Origin: Flavobacterium psychrophilum
Lineage (GTDB): Bacteria; Bacteroidota; Bacteroidia; Flavobacteriales; Flavobacteriaceae
Reading direction: 5' to 3'
NCBI GenBank assembly: GCA_945872245.1
Contig: CAMBZB010000015.1
Span: forward strand, 1-49,575
DNA: 49,575 bases
A program made the position numbers and the translations under genes. Positions 16,503 through 26,000 of the stretch are shown here, piece by piece. The stretch's first letter is position 1, and the number at the start of each line of letters is the position of its first letter. The notes under the pieces were generated by a model. The model saw only the letters and a program-made list of their open reading frames with translations, was not told the origin of the DNA and searched no databases.

Positions 16503-18026
16503 TTAGTTTATTTTAACCAGTCCACCGCGATTTTCCTTCCTGTCGATGGATTGTTGAACAATCAAGAGGCCAATGGTAATCATATTTTGCAGTTCATACA
16601 ATTCGGCATTGACATTGTGGCTTTTTATCTGTTGGTCCACTTCGTTTTTCCAATGGGAAAGTTTTTCTTTGGCTTTAAGCAAGTCAGCGTCGTTGCGGAC
16701 AATTCCGGCATTTTGACGCATCAAAAGCTGTAATTCGGCTTTTGTTTTGGCAACATAATCGGGCTTGATTTCAGGTTTTGTCGTGACGTTCCAATCGGAA
16801 ACAGTTCGGCTAAATTGGTTTTTTTCTAAAGCAGTGTCCGCCAAATAATGGTATATGGTATCGGAATAGACTAAGGCTTCCAACAGGGAATTGGATGCCA
16901 AACGATTGGCGCCGTGCAATCCAGTTCGGGAACATTCGCCACAGGCAAATAAATTCGCCACGGAAGTTTTGCCATTTTTGTCCACCACGATTCCGCCGCA
17001 AAGATAATGCTGGGCAGGAACCACGGGAATCCAATCTTTAGCAATGTCAATTCCAACGCTTTTGCATCGTTCGTAAATCATTGGAAAATGTTTTTTAAAA
17101 CCTTCCAAATCCAAATGGGTACAATCCAAATACACGCAATCGTCCCCGGTTTTTTTGCGTTCTAAATCGATGCTTTGGGAAACAATATCACGAGAAGCCA
17201 AATCGCCTCTGGAATCATAATCCGGCATAAAGCGATGTCCGTTTTTGGTACGCAAATAAGCGCCAAAACCACGAACCGCTTCCGAAATCAAGAAGGAAGT
17301 TCCCGTCGAAGCATCGTACAAAGCCGTGGGGTGAAATTGAATAAATTCCATTTCCTTGATAACGGCCTGGGCCCGATAAGCCATGGCGATTCCGTCTCCC
17401 GTTGCAATCACGGGATTAGTGGTATGTCCGTAAAGATGCCCAATTCCGCCTGTGGCTAGCAAGGTAAACTCCGATTGAAAAGTGAGGACTTCTTTTGTCT
17501 TTTGGTCTAAAACAAAAGCGCCAAGACAGCGGTTGTTTTCCGTGATTAAATCAATGGCGAGGTGGTAATCTAAAACGGTAATATTTTCTTTTTGATGGAC
17601 TTGGCTTAAAATGGCGCGTTGAATCTCCTGTCCCGTTTGGTCTTTATGATGCACGACCCTATTTTCGGAATGGCCGCCTTCTTTGCTTAAATCTAAAGTT
17701 CCTTGGGTGTTTTTGTCAAATTTGGCGCCCCATTCAATCAACTCTTTTAATCGTTTAGGGCCTTCGGTGATTACCATTTTCACTATGGATTCATCACACA
17801 AGCCATCGCCGCAAATTAGGGTGTCTTGAATGTGTTTTTCATAGGAATCTTCGATTTTGTCCGTGACGATGGCAATCCCGCCTTGAGCATATCTCGTATT
17901 GGATTCGTTTTCGTTTGCCTTGGTGACAATCGTAACTTTTTTATCCGGGAATCGTTCCGCAATTTTCACGGCAAAAGTCAATCCTGCAACCCCGGAACCT
18001 ATAATTAAATAATTGGTTTGGATCAT
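16503..18026 (-). CDS. nadB: L-aspartate oxidase
   Basis: A 507-residue flavoprotein that oxidises L-aspartate to iminoaspartate, the first step of de novo NAD synthesis. It shows the FAD-binding GSGVAGLTFA near the N-terminus, the succinate-dehydrogenase-type blocks RYAQGGIA, HPTALYD and GEVA-like GECSRTGLHGANRLASN, and a C-terminal helical domain with QNMITIGLLIVQ. Length is close to the usual 510-540. It follows nadA with a one-base TAATG overlap, so the two are cotranslated. nadC, which completes quinolinate to NaMN, is not in the window. Confidence 0.93.
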   Translation of the reverse strand: MIQTNYLIIGSGVAGLTFAVKIAERFPDKKVTIVTKANENESNTRYAQGGIAIVTDKIEDSYEKHIQDTLICGDGLCDESIVKMVITEGPKRLKELIEWGAKFDKNTQGTLDLSKEGGHSENRVVHHKDQTGQEIQRAILSQVHQKENITVLDYHLAIDLITENNRCLGAFVLDQKTKEVLTFQSEFTLLATGGIGHLYGHTTNPVIATGDGIAMAYRAQAVIKEMEFIQFHPTALYDASTGTSFLISEAVRGFGAYLRTKNGHRFMPDYDSRGDLASRDIVSQSIDLERKKTGDDCVYLDCTHLDLEGFKKHFPMIYERCKSVGIDIAKDWIPVVPAQHYLCGGIVVDKNGKTSVANLFACGECSRTGLHGANRLASNSLLEALVYSDTIYHYLADTALEKNQFSRTVSDWNVTTKPEIKPDYVAKTKAELQLLMRQNAGIVRNDADLLKAKEKLSHWKNEVDQQIKSHNVNAELYELQNMITIGLLIVQQSIDRKENRGGLVKIN

Positions 18027-18955
18027 TATTTAGATAATTCAAGCATACGTTCAATAGGAATCAGTGCTTTTTTCATAATGTCTGCTGGAACGGTAATTTC
18101 TGGGGTTTCATTGAGCAAACAGTCGTACACTTTTTGCAAAGTATTCATTTTCATGTAGCCACATTCGCTACAGGCGCAGGTGTTGTCCTCTTTTGCCGGT
18201 GCTGGAATAAGTATTTTTTCAGGAACTTCCTGTTTCATTTTATGAAGAATACCTGCTTCGGTGGCAACGATAAATTTGTGGCTTGGATCTTTTTTTACAA
18301 ACTCAATCATTCCTGCGGTCGAACCGATATAATTGGCTGTTTTTAGAATATGCGTTTCTGATTCCGGGTGCGCAATGATTTTGGCATCGGGATTTTCTTT
18401 GTAAAGCGCAATCAATTTATCGAATGAGAAGGCTTCGTGTACCACGCATGAACCGTCCCAAAGCAGCATCTCGCGTCCTGTTTTTTCGATGATATATTTT
18501 CCTAAATTTTTATCTGGAGCGAAAATGATAGGCGTTTCCTTTGGAATGGATTCTACGATTTTCACCGCATTTGCGGAGGTGCACACAATGTCAGTCAAGG
18601 CTTTCACCTCGGCAGAGCAATTCACGTAGGTGATGACAATGTGATCGGGATGTGCTTCGGTAAATTTTTTGAAATCTTCGGGAGGGCAGGATTCCGCAAG
18701 CGAACAACCCGCTTTCAAATCGGGAAGAATCACTTTTTTGGTTGGGTTCAATATTTTTGCCGTTTCGGCCATAAAATGCACGCCGGCAAAAAGGATGATA
18801 TCGGCATCCACTTTCATCGCTTCTTGCGATAATCCCAAACTGTCTCCTACATAATCTGCTATGTCTTGAATATCGGATTCCTGATAGTAATGGGCTAAAA
18901 TAACCGCATTTTTCTCTTTCTTCAGTTCCAGTATTCGTTCTTTAAGACTTTTCAT
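18026..18955 (-). CDS. nadA: quinolinate synthase A
   Basis: A 309-residue iron-sulfur enzyme that condenses iminoaspartate with dihydroxyacetone phosphate to quinolinate. It has the NadA features [33 protein letters not shown], the cysteine in [11 protein letters not shown], the HPES motif and the late cysteine cluster [14 protein letters not shown] that contributes to the [4Fe-4S] site. It forms an operon with nadB, which supplies the unstable iminoaspartate. A TATCTTTG element lies 65 bases upstream. Confidence 0.94.
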   Translation of the reverse strand: MKSLKERILELKKEKNAVILAHYYQESDIQDIADYVGDSLGLSQEAMKVDADIILFAGVHFMAETAKILNPTKKVILPDLKAGCSLAESCPPEDFKKFTEAHPDHIVITYVNCSAEVKALTDIVCTSANAVKIVESIPKETPIIFAPDKNLGKYIIEKTGREMLLWDGSCVVHEAFSFDKLIALYKENPDAKIIAHPESETHILKTANYIGSTAGMIEFVKKDPSHKFIVATEAGILHKMKQEVPEKILIPAPAKEDNTCACSECGYMKMNTLQKVYDCLLNETPEITVPADIMKKALIPIERMLELSK

Positions 18956-19019
18956 CCCTGTTCCATTTTATTCTCTTGTGGTTGACTATTTTTTGCTGTA
19001 AACACAAATACTATTTTTA

Positions 19020-19027
19020 CAAAGATA
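19020..19027 (-). promoter_or_regulatory. -7 promoter element of nadA-nadB
   Basis: The reverse strand reads TATCTTTG (TAnnTTTG) about 65 bases before nadA. A TTG occurs 15 bases further upstream, a little close for a -33 element. Confidence 0.5.
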
Positions 19028-19096
19028 CACTTATTTAAAAAACAATAAATTGAAAAAAAGTTATGGATTTGCCTTTTCTGTCGGGTTTAAGGCGGC

Positions 19097-20806
19097 TTAG
19101 CCGGCTAATTCCACTACTTTATTTTCACCCACCAAACTCACTTTTACCAATCCGTGTTTCGCCAAGCCTTTCATGGCAGCGTCCCATTTTTTGCCACTCA
19201 AATCTGATTTTATTTTCAGAAGTCCCAAATCCATTTGGTTGTCATTGGTTTGCAATAGTGCCACTATCAATTTTTCTTCGTCTTCCAATTCAATTTGAAC
19301 TTGTTTTTTCTCTGGGCGCATTTGCGGGAAGAACAGCACTTCCTGAATCGACGAATTGTTGGTCAAGAACATCATCAAACGGTCCATTCCAATTCCTAAA
19401 CCTGAAGTAGGCGGCATTCCGTACTCTAGCGCTCTCAAGAAATCCTCGTCAATAGTTCCCGTAGCTTCGTCATCTCCTTTTTCGGCCAATCGCATTTGGT
19501 CTTCAAAACGTTCGCGTTGGTCAATGGGGTCATTCAATTCCGAGTAGGCGTTAGCTACTTCCTTACCGCAAACCATGAGTTCGAAACGCTCGGTCAATGC
19601 TGGATTGTCGCGGTGTTGTTTGCACAAAGGCGACATTTCCTTTGGATAATCCGTAATGAAGGTAGGCTGAATGTAATTTCCTTCGCATTTCGCACCAAAA
19701 ATCTCGTCAATCAATTTTCCTTTCCCCATCGTAGCATCCACATCAATTCCCATGGCTCTTGCGGCCTCGAATAATTCCGCTTCGCTTTTGCCGGAAATAT
19801 CAAAACCGGTAAAATGTTTGATGGAATCCGTCATCGTCACTCTGGCGTACGGCGCTTTGAAATTGATTTTATGTTCGCCAAAAGTCGCTTCACTAGAACC
19901 ATTTACACCAATAGCGCAATGTTCCAATAAGTTTTCGGTGAATTTCATCATCCAGTTGTAGTCTTTGTAGGCTACATATATTTCCATGGCGGTAAATTCT
20001 GGGTTATGCGTCCGATCCATTCCTTCATTTCGGAAGTTTTTCGAAAACTCATACACCCCGTCAAAACCGCCCACAATCAATCTTTTTAAGTACAATTCGT
20101 TCGCAATTCGCATGTACAAAGGAATGTCAAGCGAGTTGTGGTGCGTGATAAAAGGTCTCGCTGCAGCACCACCGGGAATGGGTTGCAAAACGGGTGTTTC
20201 CACTTCTAAATACCCTTTGTCATTGAAGAACGAACGCATCGCGTTGAACAGTTTCGTTCTTTTGATAAACGTGTCTTTCACATGGTCATTCACCGTCAAA
20301 TCCACATAACGACGACGGTATCTTTGTTCCGGATCTGAAAAAGCATCGTGTGTTTTTCCGTCGGCATCAGTTTTTACAATAGGGAGTGGTTTCAAGGCTT
20401 TCGCCAAAACCGTCAAGCCATAAATATGAACCGAGATTTCGCCTACCTGAGTTTTAAAAACCGTACCGCGAACCCCAATAAAATCGCCGATATCCAATAG
20501 TTTTTTGAAAACCACATTGTACATCGTTTTTTCCTCATCATCCGAAATATCGTCTCTCGAAACATAGATTTGAATGCGTCCTTCGGCGTCCTTCAATTCG
20601 GCAAAAGAGGCTTTTCCCATAATGCGTTTCCCCATCAAACGACCGGCCAGAATTACTTCCTTGCCGTCGAACTTCTCGAAATCGGCTAAGATTTCGCTGG
20701 AATAGGCGGTGGTGGTAAATTCGGCTGCGGGATAAGGTTCAATGCCTAAGTTGCGTAATTCGGTGAGCGCTTCTCTACGAAGGATTTCTTGTTCGGATAA
20801 TGCCAT
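19097..20806 (-). CDS. lysS: lysyl-tRNA synthetase, class II
   Basis: Lysine-tRNA ligase of 569 residues. The N-terminal OB-fold binds the anticodon (VILAGRLMGKRIMGKASFAEL), followed by the class II core with motif 1 (FNDKGYLEVETPVLQPIPGGAAARPF), motif 2 (SKNFRNEGMDRTHNPEFT) and motif 3 (GLGIGMDRLMMFLTN). The family core ends near QMRPEKK; here about 65 residues follow and end KVSLVGENKVVELAG. This tail looks like a small helical/winged domain, which I recall in other Flavobacteria. A TATCTTTG promoter element lies 22 bases upstream. It probably forms its own unit. Confidence 0.95.
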   Translation of the reverse strand: MALSEQEILRREALTELRNLGIEPYPAAEFTTTAYSSEILADFEKFDGKEVILAGRLMGKRIMGKASFAELKDAEGRIQIYVSRDDISDDEEKTMYNVVFKKLLDIGDFIGVRGTVFKTQVGEISVHIYGLTVLAKALKPLPIVKTDADGKTHDAFSDPEQRYRRRYVDLTVNDHVKDTFIKRTKLFNAMRSFFNDKGYLEVETPVLQPIPGGAAARPFITHHNSLDIPLYMRIANELYLKRLIVGGFDGVYEFSKNFRNEGMDRTHNPEFTAMEIYVAYKDYNWMMKFTENLLEHCAIGVNGSSEATFGEHKINFKAPYARVTMTDSIKHFTGFDISGKSEAELFEAARAMGIDVDATMGKGKLIDEIFGAKCEGNYIQPTFITDYPKEMSPLCKQHRDNPALTERFELMVCGKEVANAYSELNDPIDQRERFEDQMRLAEKGDDEATGTIDEDFLRALEYGMPPTSGLGIGMDRLMMFLTNNSSIQEVLFFPQMRPEKKQVQIELEDEEKLIVALLQTNDNQMDLGLLKIKSDLSGKKWDAAMKGLAKHGLVKVSLVGENKVVELAG

Positions 20807-20827
20807 TCTGTTCTGATTTTAAGATTG

Positions 20828-20835
20828 CAAAGATA
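20828..20835 (-). promoter_or_regulatory. -7 promoter element of lysS
   Basis: The reverse strand reads TATCTTTG (TAnnTTTG) about 22 bases upstream of the lysS ATG. Confidence 0.5.
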
Positions 20836-21253
20836 ACAAAAGATTGCTGATTGCAGATTTCCCATTTCAGATTTTTTGGAGCCTAAAATTTCATTTTTCA
20901 AGACGATAGGTCCATTTTCGCATTATTTTTTTTAAGGTTCTACTGGGTTTTGTATAAAAACTAAAACAATTTAATATAATTCAGACAGCCAGTAGGCAGC
21001 TCACCAATAAATAAACCATTAAGCACATTAAGAAAAATAAGATTTAATACACTTAATGAACCTTAACATCTTAATGGTTTGAAAAATAAGCTAAAAGTTC
21101 ACAATATTTCCAGAAGAACCTTTTTTTAAAGCTTCCATCCTTCAAAAGGCTAGAAGTTTTAAATTTAAAAATAGGATACCACTGCTACCTGCCTGTCGGC
21201 AGACAAGTCCGAGGGCCATTTTTTTTTAAGGAATCTTGCCAACAAAAACTTTG
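20836..21253. other. intergenic region between lysS and lipB
   Basis: About 420 bases with no supported gene. It contains AT-rich degenerate repeats built from TTAAG/CTTAA words around 21010-21080, and a GC-rich palindromic repeat at 21186-21216. Promoter elements for lysS and lipB flank it. Confidence 0.5.
21186..21216. repeat. GC-rich interspersed palindrome
   Basis: CTGCC-TGTC-GGCAG lies in a short GC-rich island (CCTGCCTGTCGGCAGACAAG, 21187-21206) within AT-rich spacer. It resembles the 21-base insert in alaS at 12059-12079 and looks like a member of the small palindromic repeats scattered in Flavobacteria. Confidence 0.55.
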
Positions 21254-21261
21254 TAACTTTG
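21254..21261 (+). promoter_or_regulatory. -7 promoter element of lipB
   Basis: TAACTTTG (TAnnTTTG) lies 17 bases before the lipB ATG. A TTG is found 15 bases upstream. Confidence 0.45.
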
Positions 21262-21278
21262 CAATTCATAATAGGGCA

Positions 21279-21998
21279 ATGAACAAAACCATCCAACTCC
21301 AAGATTTAGGACTTCAAGACTACAAAACCACTTGGGAATACCAAGAGGAATTGTTCCGGGGCGTGGTCGATTTAAAAATCAAGAATAGGAGGGAGGAAAC
21401 TACTGTTGAAACCCCTAATTATTTCCTTTTTGTCGAACATCCGCATGTGTATACCTTGGGCAAAAGCGGTGATGTATCCCATTTACTTTTAACCGAAAAA
21501 CAACTCGAGGCCAAAGGGGCGACTTTCTACAAAATCAACCGCGGTGGCGACATTACCTATCACGGACCGGGACAAATCGTGGGTTATCCCATTTTGGACT
21601 TGGATAACTTCTTTACCGATATCCATCAATACTTGCGTTTGCTAGAAGAAGCTATCATTTTGACTTTACAGGAATACGGATTGGAATGTGGCCGAAGCGA
21701 GGGCGAAACTGGGGTGTGGTTGGGTGCCGGAACTCCCTTTGCCCGTAAAATTTGTGCCCTTGGCGTTCGAGCTTCTCGCTGGGTGACGATGCACGGTTTG
21801 GCGTTGAATGTGAACGTGGATTTGGGTTATTTTGACAACATCATTCCCTGTGGCATTCGAGGAAAAGCGGTCACTTCTTTACACTTGGAGTTGGGTGTCG
21901 AAAAAGTAAATGAAGCCGAAGTGAAAGCGAAAATCCTGAACCATTTCTCCTATCTTTTCGAAGCTACTTTCGATACCTCAGAGATCAACAATCCTTAA
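21279..21998 (+). CDS. lipB: lipoyl(octanoyl) transferase
   Basis: A 239-residue enzyme that moves the octanoyl group from acyl carrier protein to lipoyl domains of 2-oxoacid dehydrogenases and GcvH. It shows NRGGDITYHGPGQIVGYPI, the catalytic lysine in ARKICALGVR, the histidine motif TMHGLALNV, and the catalytic cysteine in IIPCGIRGKAVTSL. Length fits the family. LipA is not in the window. It is convergent with rnhB, with only seven bases between the stops. Confidence 0.95.
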   Translation: MNKTIQLQDLGLQDYKTTWEYQEELFRGVVDLKIKNRREETTVETPNYFLFVEHPHVYTLGKSGDVSHLLLTEKQLEAKGATFYKINRGGDITYHGPGQIVGYPILDLDNFFTDIHQYLRLLEEAIILTLQEYGLECGRSEGETGVWLGAGTPFARKICALGVRASRWVTMHGLALNVNVDLGYFDNIIPCGIRGKAVTSLHLELGVEKVNEAEVKAKILNHFSYLFEATFDTSEINNP

Positions 21999-22005
21999 TC
22001 TGAAA

Positions 22006-22668
22006 TCACAAATCCATTTTCAATTGTTCCGGCAACAGCCGAAACGTCATACGATGGTATTTGGTTACGCCATATTTTCGGATGGCTTCCCGATGTTCTT
22101 GGGTGGGATAGCCTTTATTCTGTTTCCAGTTGTACATGGGGAATTCTTCGTGAATGCAATTCATATAGTCATCCCGGTACGTTTTTGCCAGTACGGAGGC
22201 AGCGGCAATGCTCCGGTATTTCGAATCTCCTTTTATGATACTTTGGTTGGGAATCGATTGTAACAATTCGATTTCCGTCTTGGAAAATGCTTTGCCAAAA
22301 GTGGTTTTTAAGCCTAATTTGACGTTCAACGAGCGGTTGCCATCCACAATGATAAATTCGGGGGTGATGCTTAACTTCAAGACGCATTCCTGCATCGCCT
22401 TCATGGAGGCATTCAGGATGTTGATTTCATCAATTTCTTTTGGGTGCAAGTGGGTTACGGCAAAGCTCACAGATTCCCTTTCGATGAAAGGCCTTAATTT
22501 TCCCCTAGTTTTTTCGGTCAGTTGCTTGCTGTCGTTCAGGAGGCTGTTCTCAAAATCTATGGGCAGGATTACGGCCGCTGCCGTTACGGGACCTGCAAGA
22601 CAGCCACGACCGGCTTCGTCGGTACCGGTTTCCAACAGAAAGGTAGAGAAATTTGGGAGTAGCATCAT
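22006..22668 (-). CDS. rnhB: ribonuclease HII
   Basis: A 220-residue RNase HII that cleaves RNA in RNA-DNA hybrids and single ribonucleotides in DNA. The N-terminal catalytic motif [13 protein letters not shown] (Asp17, Glu18) is present, as are the IIVDGN and [24 protein letters not shown] blocks that supply the other acidic residues and the basic substrate-binding face. Two adjacent ATG codons (MM) are possible starts. It is convergent with lipB. Confidence 0.94.
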   Translation of the reverse strand: MMLLPNFSTFLLETGTDEAGRGCLAGPVTAAAVILPIDFENSLLNDSKQLTEKTRGKLRPFIERESVSFAVTHLHPKEIDEINILNASMKAMQECVLKLSITPEFIIVDGNRSLNVKLGLKTTFGKAFSKTEIELLQSIPNQSIIKGDSKYRSIAAASVLAKTYRDDYMNCIHEEFPMYNWKQNKGYPTQEHREAIRKYGVTKYHRMTFRLLPEQLKMDL

Positions 22669-22965
22669 AGGTGGTATTGAAAGGGCAAATATTGAAAAAA
22701 TATTGGAATTACCCTAATTCATTTTGTTGTTCGAAATTCAAGCTTTATTCTTTTTTAACCCGTTGGGTGTAATTAGTTTTTATGGCTAATTGGCAGCAAT
22801 TTGTCACACTGAGCTTGTCGAAGTGTTCTTTTTTTTAAGTCTTCGACAAGCTCAGACGGACATTTGAGTTCAAATTGACTATAAATTTTAATCGAAATGA
22901 GTCATTATTGACAGATTTCATTAATTGCACCCCACGGGTTTTTTTGCATTCTACTCAACCTAACA
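22669..22965. other. intergenic region holding a long inverted repeat
   Basis: About 300 bases with no gene. Its main content is the inverted repeat at 22801-22855, followed by AT-rich sequence and the terminator of the large T9SS gene. Confidence 0.5.
22801..22855. repeat. inverted repeat, interspersed family
   Basis: Perfect 15-base arms CTGAGCTTGTCGAAG (22809-22823) and CTTCGACAAGCTCAG (22841-22855) with a 17-base spacer. The left arm plus eight upstream bases recurs at 40003-40025 with one mismatch, so this is a dispersed repeat and not just a local hairpin. Confidence 0.85.
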
Positions 22966-22997
22966 AAACAAAAAAGGCTGTCCTTTCGGACAGCCTC
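22966..22997 (-). terminator. intrinsic terminator of the large T9SS gene
   Basis: A perfect nine-base stem AGGCTGTCC / GGACAGCCT with a four-base loop; on the reverse strand it is followed by a T-run. It lies 26 bases after the stop. Confidence 0.8.
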
Positions 22998-23022
22998 TTT
23001 CGCAAAAAACAATTATTACAAC

Positions 23023-26000
23023 TTATTGTTTAATCACTCGAAGTGTTTTCACGTTTGCTCCTTGGTTTACAATTACATTGTAAATACCTTTAGCATAGTT
23101 AGACCCTATTTGAGCATCAGATGACATTTGACGTTGTTCGATGGAACGACCCAACATATCATACACCTGTACTCCAAATGATTTTCCATTACTAGATTTA
23201 ACTCTGAATCCTTCTGTAGCTGGGTTTGGATACGCCACCGCGCTGAATTTTTCAGTAGTCGTTGCTTCTGGTGCAAGTCTAGTACCTGTACAAGCTATTC
23301 TTTTTACAGTAAGTGATTTTACACCACTGTCTCCTGTACCGTTCGAAGCAAAACAAGTTACTGTTGAAGATCCTAATAAAGCTACTGACGTAGTTGAATA
23401 ATCAACCACGATAACATTTCCTGTTTGAGTAATTGTTCCTCCTGGAGCTGTCCAAGTATAGGTTGCTCCTGGGATTGGTGTAGCAGTATACGTTTTAGTA
23501 AGACAACTACCAAATTGATTAGCTGTTCCATTTCCACCACTTCCAACTATGGCAGGTGTAGCTGGCGCAGCAGCTGATAGTGTTAATGTTCTCGCTATTG
23601 AATTTCCAGCTCCGTTAACCCCAAATACTTGTATTGGTAATGAAGTTACTCCTGATTGAACATCATCTAAATTAATTGTGATAGTGCTTGATGCAGTAGC
23701 AATAGCAGCAACATCATTGATCGCATAAATAGGCGCTTCAACCGTTCCAGTGTTTACCGTTGATTTAACTTTAACTGTTGTAGGGGTATTGCTAGTCTCA
23801 CAATTTACACCTGCTGGAAGTATCCAAGCATACGAAGTAGCAGTCCCTCCTTGAGTGGTAAACGGAGTAGCAGTCAACGTTAATTCCGTTGATTTTCCTG
23901 TGTATGGCCCTACTTTAGTAATTGCTGTTGTTGAGATAGCATCATCAGTTAATACTAACTTAGTTGGAGCCGTTGGTACCGCTCTGGCTAGCGTTAATGT
24001 TCTAGCTGTTGATGGTCCACAACCACCTACTGATTTAACCACTACAGGCAATGTTCCAATTCCTGGTTCAACACCTGCGAAATCAACGGTAATTATTCTT
24101 CCATTACCTCCAGTCAATTGAGTTGCTCCGTTTAATGTCCATTCATAGCTAGCAGCTGTTGGAGCCTCTGCTGCTGTCAAAGTGAATACTGTTTCGGTTC
24201 CCATATAAGGACCTACTTTAGTGATTTTAACAAGAGAGTTAAGACCTACTAAACCAGTAACAGCAGGGGTTTCTCCAACTGCAGGAGTTATTATTCCATT
24301 AAAATGAGGTGTGCTATTAGCACTTGTCATAGTTAAGGATGTAGGTGCAGTAGGTACTTTAGTAGTCAAAGAAAGAGATTTTGGTAAAGACACGCAACCG
24401 TTAGCATCTTGTATTTGAACTAATACTGAACCAATTAATCCTGGTGTAGTGCTTGCATTTTTAAAACTGATAAAAGCTTCAGCACCATCATTTGTTATAT
24501 CCGATTCTGTGATGTTGGCGATTGTAGTAGTCCAGATGTAAGAACTAGCACCTGTTGCAGTAGCAGAAAATAATACTGGAGTATCTGAATCAATGTATTT
24601 ACAAATGTTTTTAGCATCTAATGATGTTAAAGCCGATGGCGTAGCCGGTAAATTGTTTACAGTAGTCGTAACTTGAGCTCTTGGACTAGGAGTTCCAGCA
24701 CCTAATTTTTGTGCTACCCAGTACGTTTTTGTAGTCGAAGTGATTAATGGTGTAGCTGTTAAAGCAGTACCACCTGTTGCAACAGAATACCATACTAAAG
24801 TATAACCTGGAAGTGCTACAGCTGTTGGAGCAACACCAACGGTTACCTTACATCTGCTTGAGCTAGTAACAACTGGAGCAGGAAGTGTAGTACCCTCATC
24901 AATTGAACCATCACAATCATTATCTATAGTGTCAAAAATCTCTGTAGCACCTGGGTTGATTGCTGCATTAGTAGGAGAACAATCTCCTGCTACAGCTGAA
25001 TATCCTGATGGAGCTGTTGAAGGCTCTAGAGTAACAGCAGTACCTGCTCCATAACCATCGCCATCAGCATCTACATAATAAGTAGATCCTGTAGCTGCTC
25101 TGTAGAAATAAATGTTATCTACATAAAGTGAATTAACATTACCGTCAGTAGGAGTCCATAAAGTTCTTTCTAATTTTAATTGGATAGCATTTGATAAATT
25201 TCTATCAGCATATTGAGTAGCTAAATCAAGATCATAACTATTCCATCCAGCTAAGGTTGGAGTTAGCGTTACAGCATTTTCTCCACCTGCAATAAGAGAA
25301 ACCTTAAAGGATGAAAGATCTCGTGTATACACGTCAAGGTGTAACTTAGTCATTGCTGACACGTTTTTTCCACCATTAAAATCAATACCTTGAAAGTTTA
25401 AGTTAGAATACTTTAACGTTTCGTCACTTACAGGAGTGTAATTAGAAAATTGTGTTGTTTGAGCTACTGCATCCCAGATAGGATAATAGTTAGGTGTAGG
25501 AGTAATAGTAGTATAAGCATTACTATATACAGAAATCACATCCCAAGCATTTCTAGCTGGAGCTGTTGGAGCATCTGTAGCTGGAGGAAATCCTTCATCT
25601 ATAGAACTATCACAATCGTTATCAATACCGTCTAAAATTTCAGTAGCGCCAGGGTTAATAGCAGTATCACCGTCGTTACAGTCTGTATTGTTTGTAACAG
25701 AACCTTCTATAGATGTTTCTAAAGCAGTCCCTGCACCATATCCATCGCCATCGGCATCAACATAATAGGAAGGTGTTTTCCAGAAATAGATGTTATCAAG
25801 GTAAATCGTCTTTTTATCTGTTGTTCCTGATCTTTCAAATTTGAATTCAACAATTCCAGATTTAGTTAAACTAGTATATTCAGCCAAGTCAATATCAAAA
25901 CTGTTCCACTCACTAGTGGTAGGTGTTAATGTAACTTTTTGCTCAGGATTACTACCATCAAGTATATATACATCAAAAGAAGTACAATCTGGTGTCCAGA

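Noticed and set aside
19097..19108. Perfect 12-base palindrome TTAGCCGGCTAA at the lysS stop
   Set aside because: It is coding sequence plus stop codon (Leu-Ala-Gly-stop) without T-run; most likely chance.
22208..22717. 169-codon forward frame across rnhB
   Set aside because: Antisense to conserved RNase HII motifs; no start context or family pattern.
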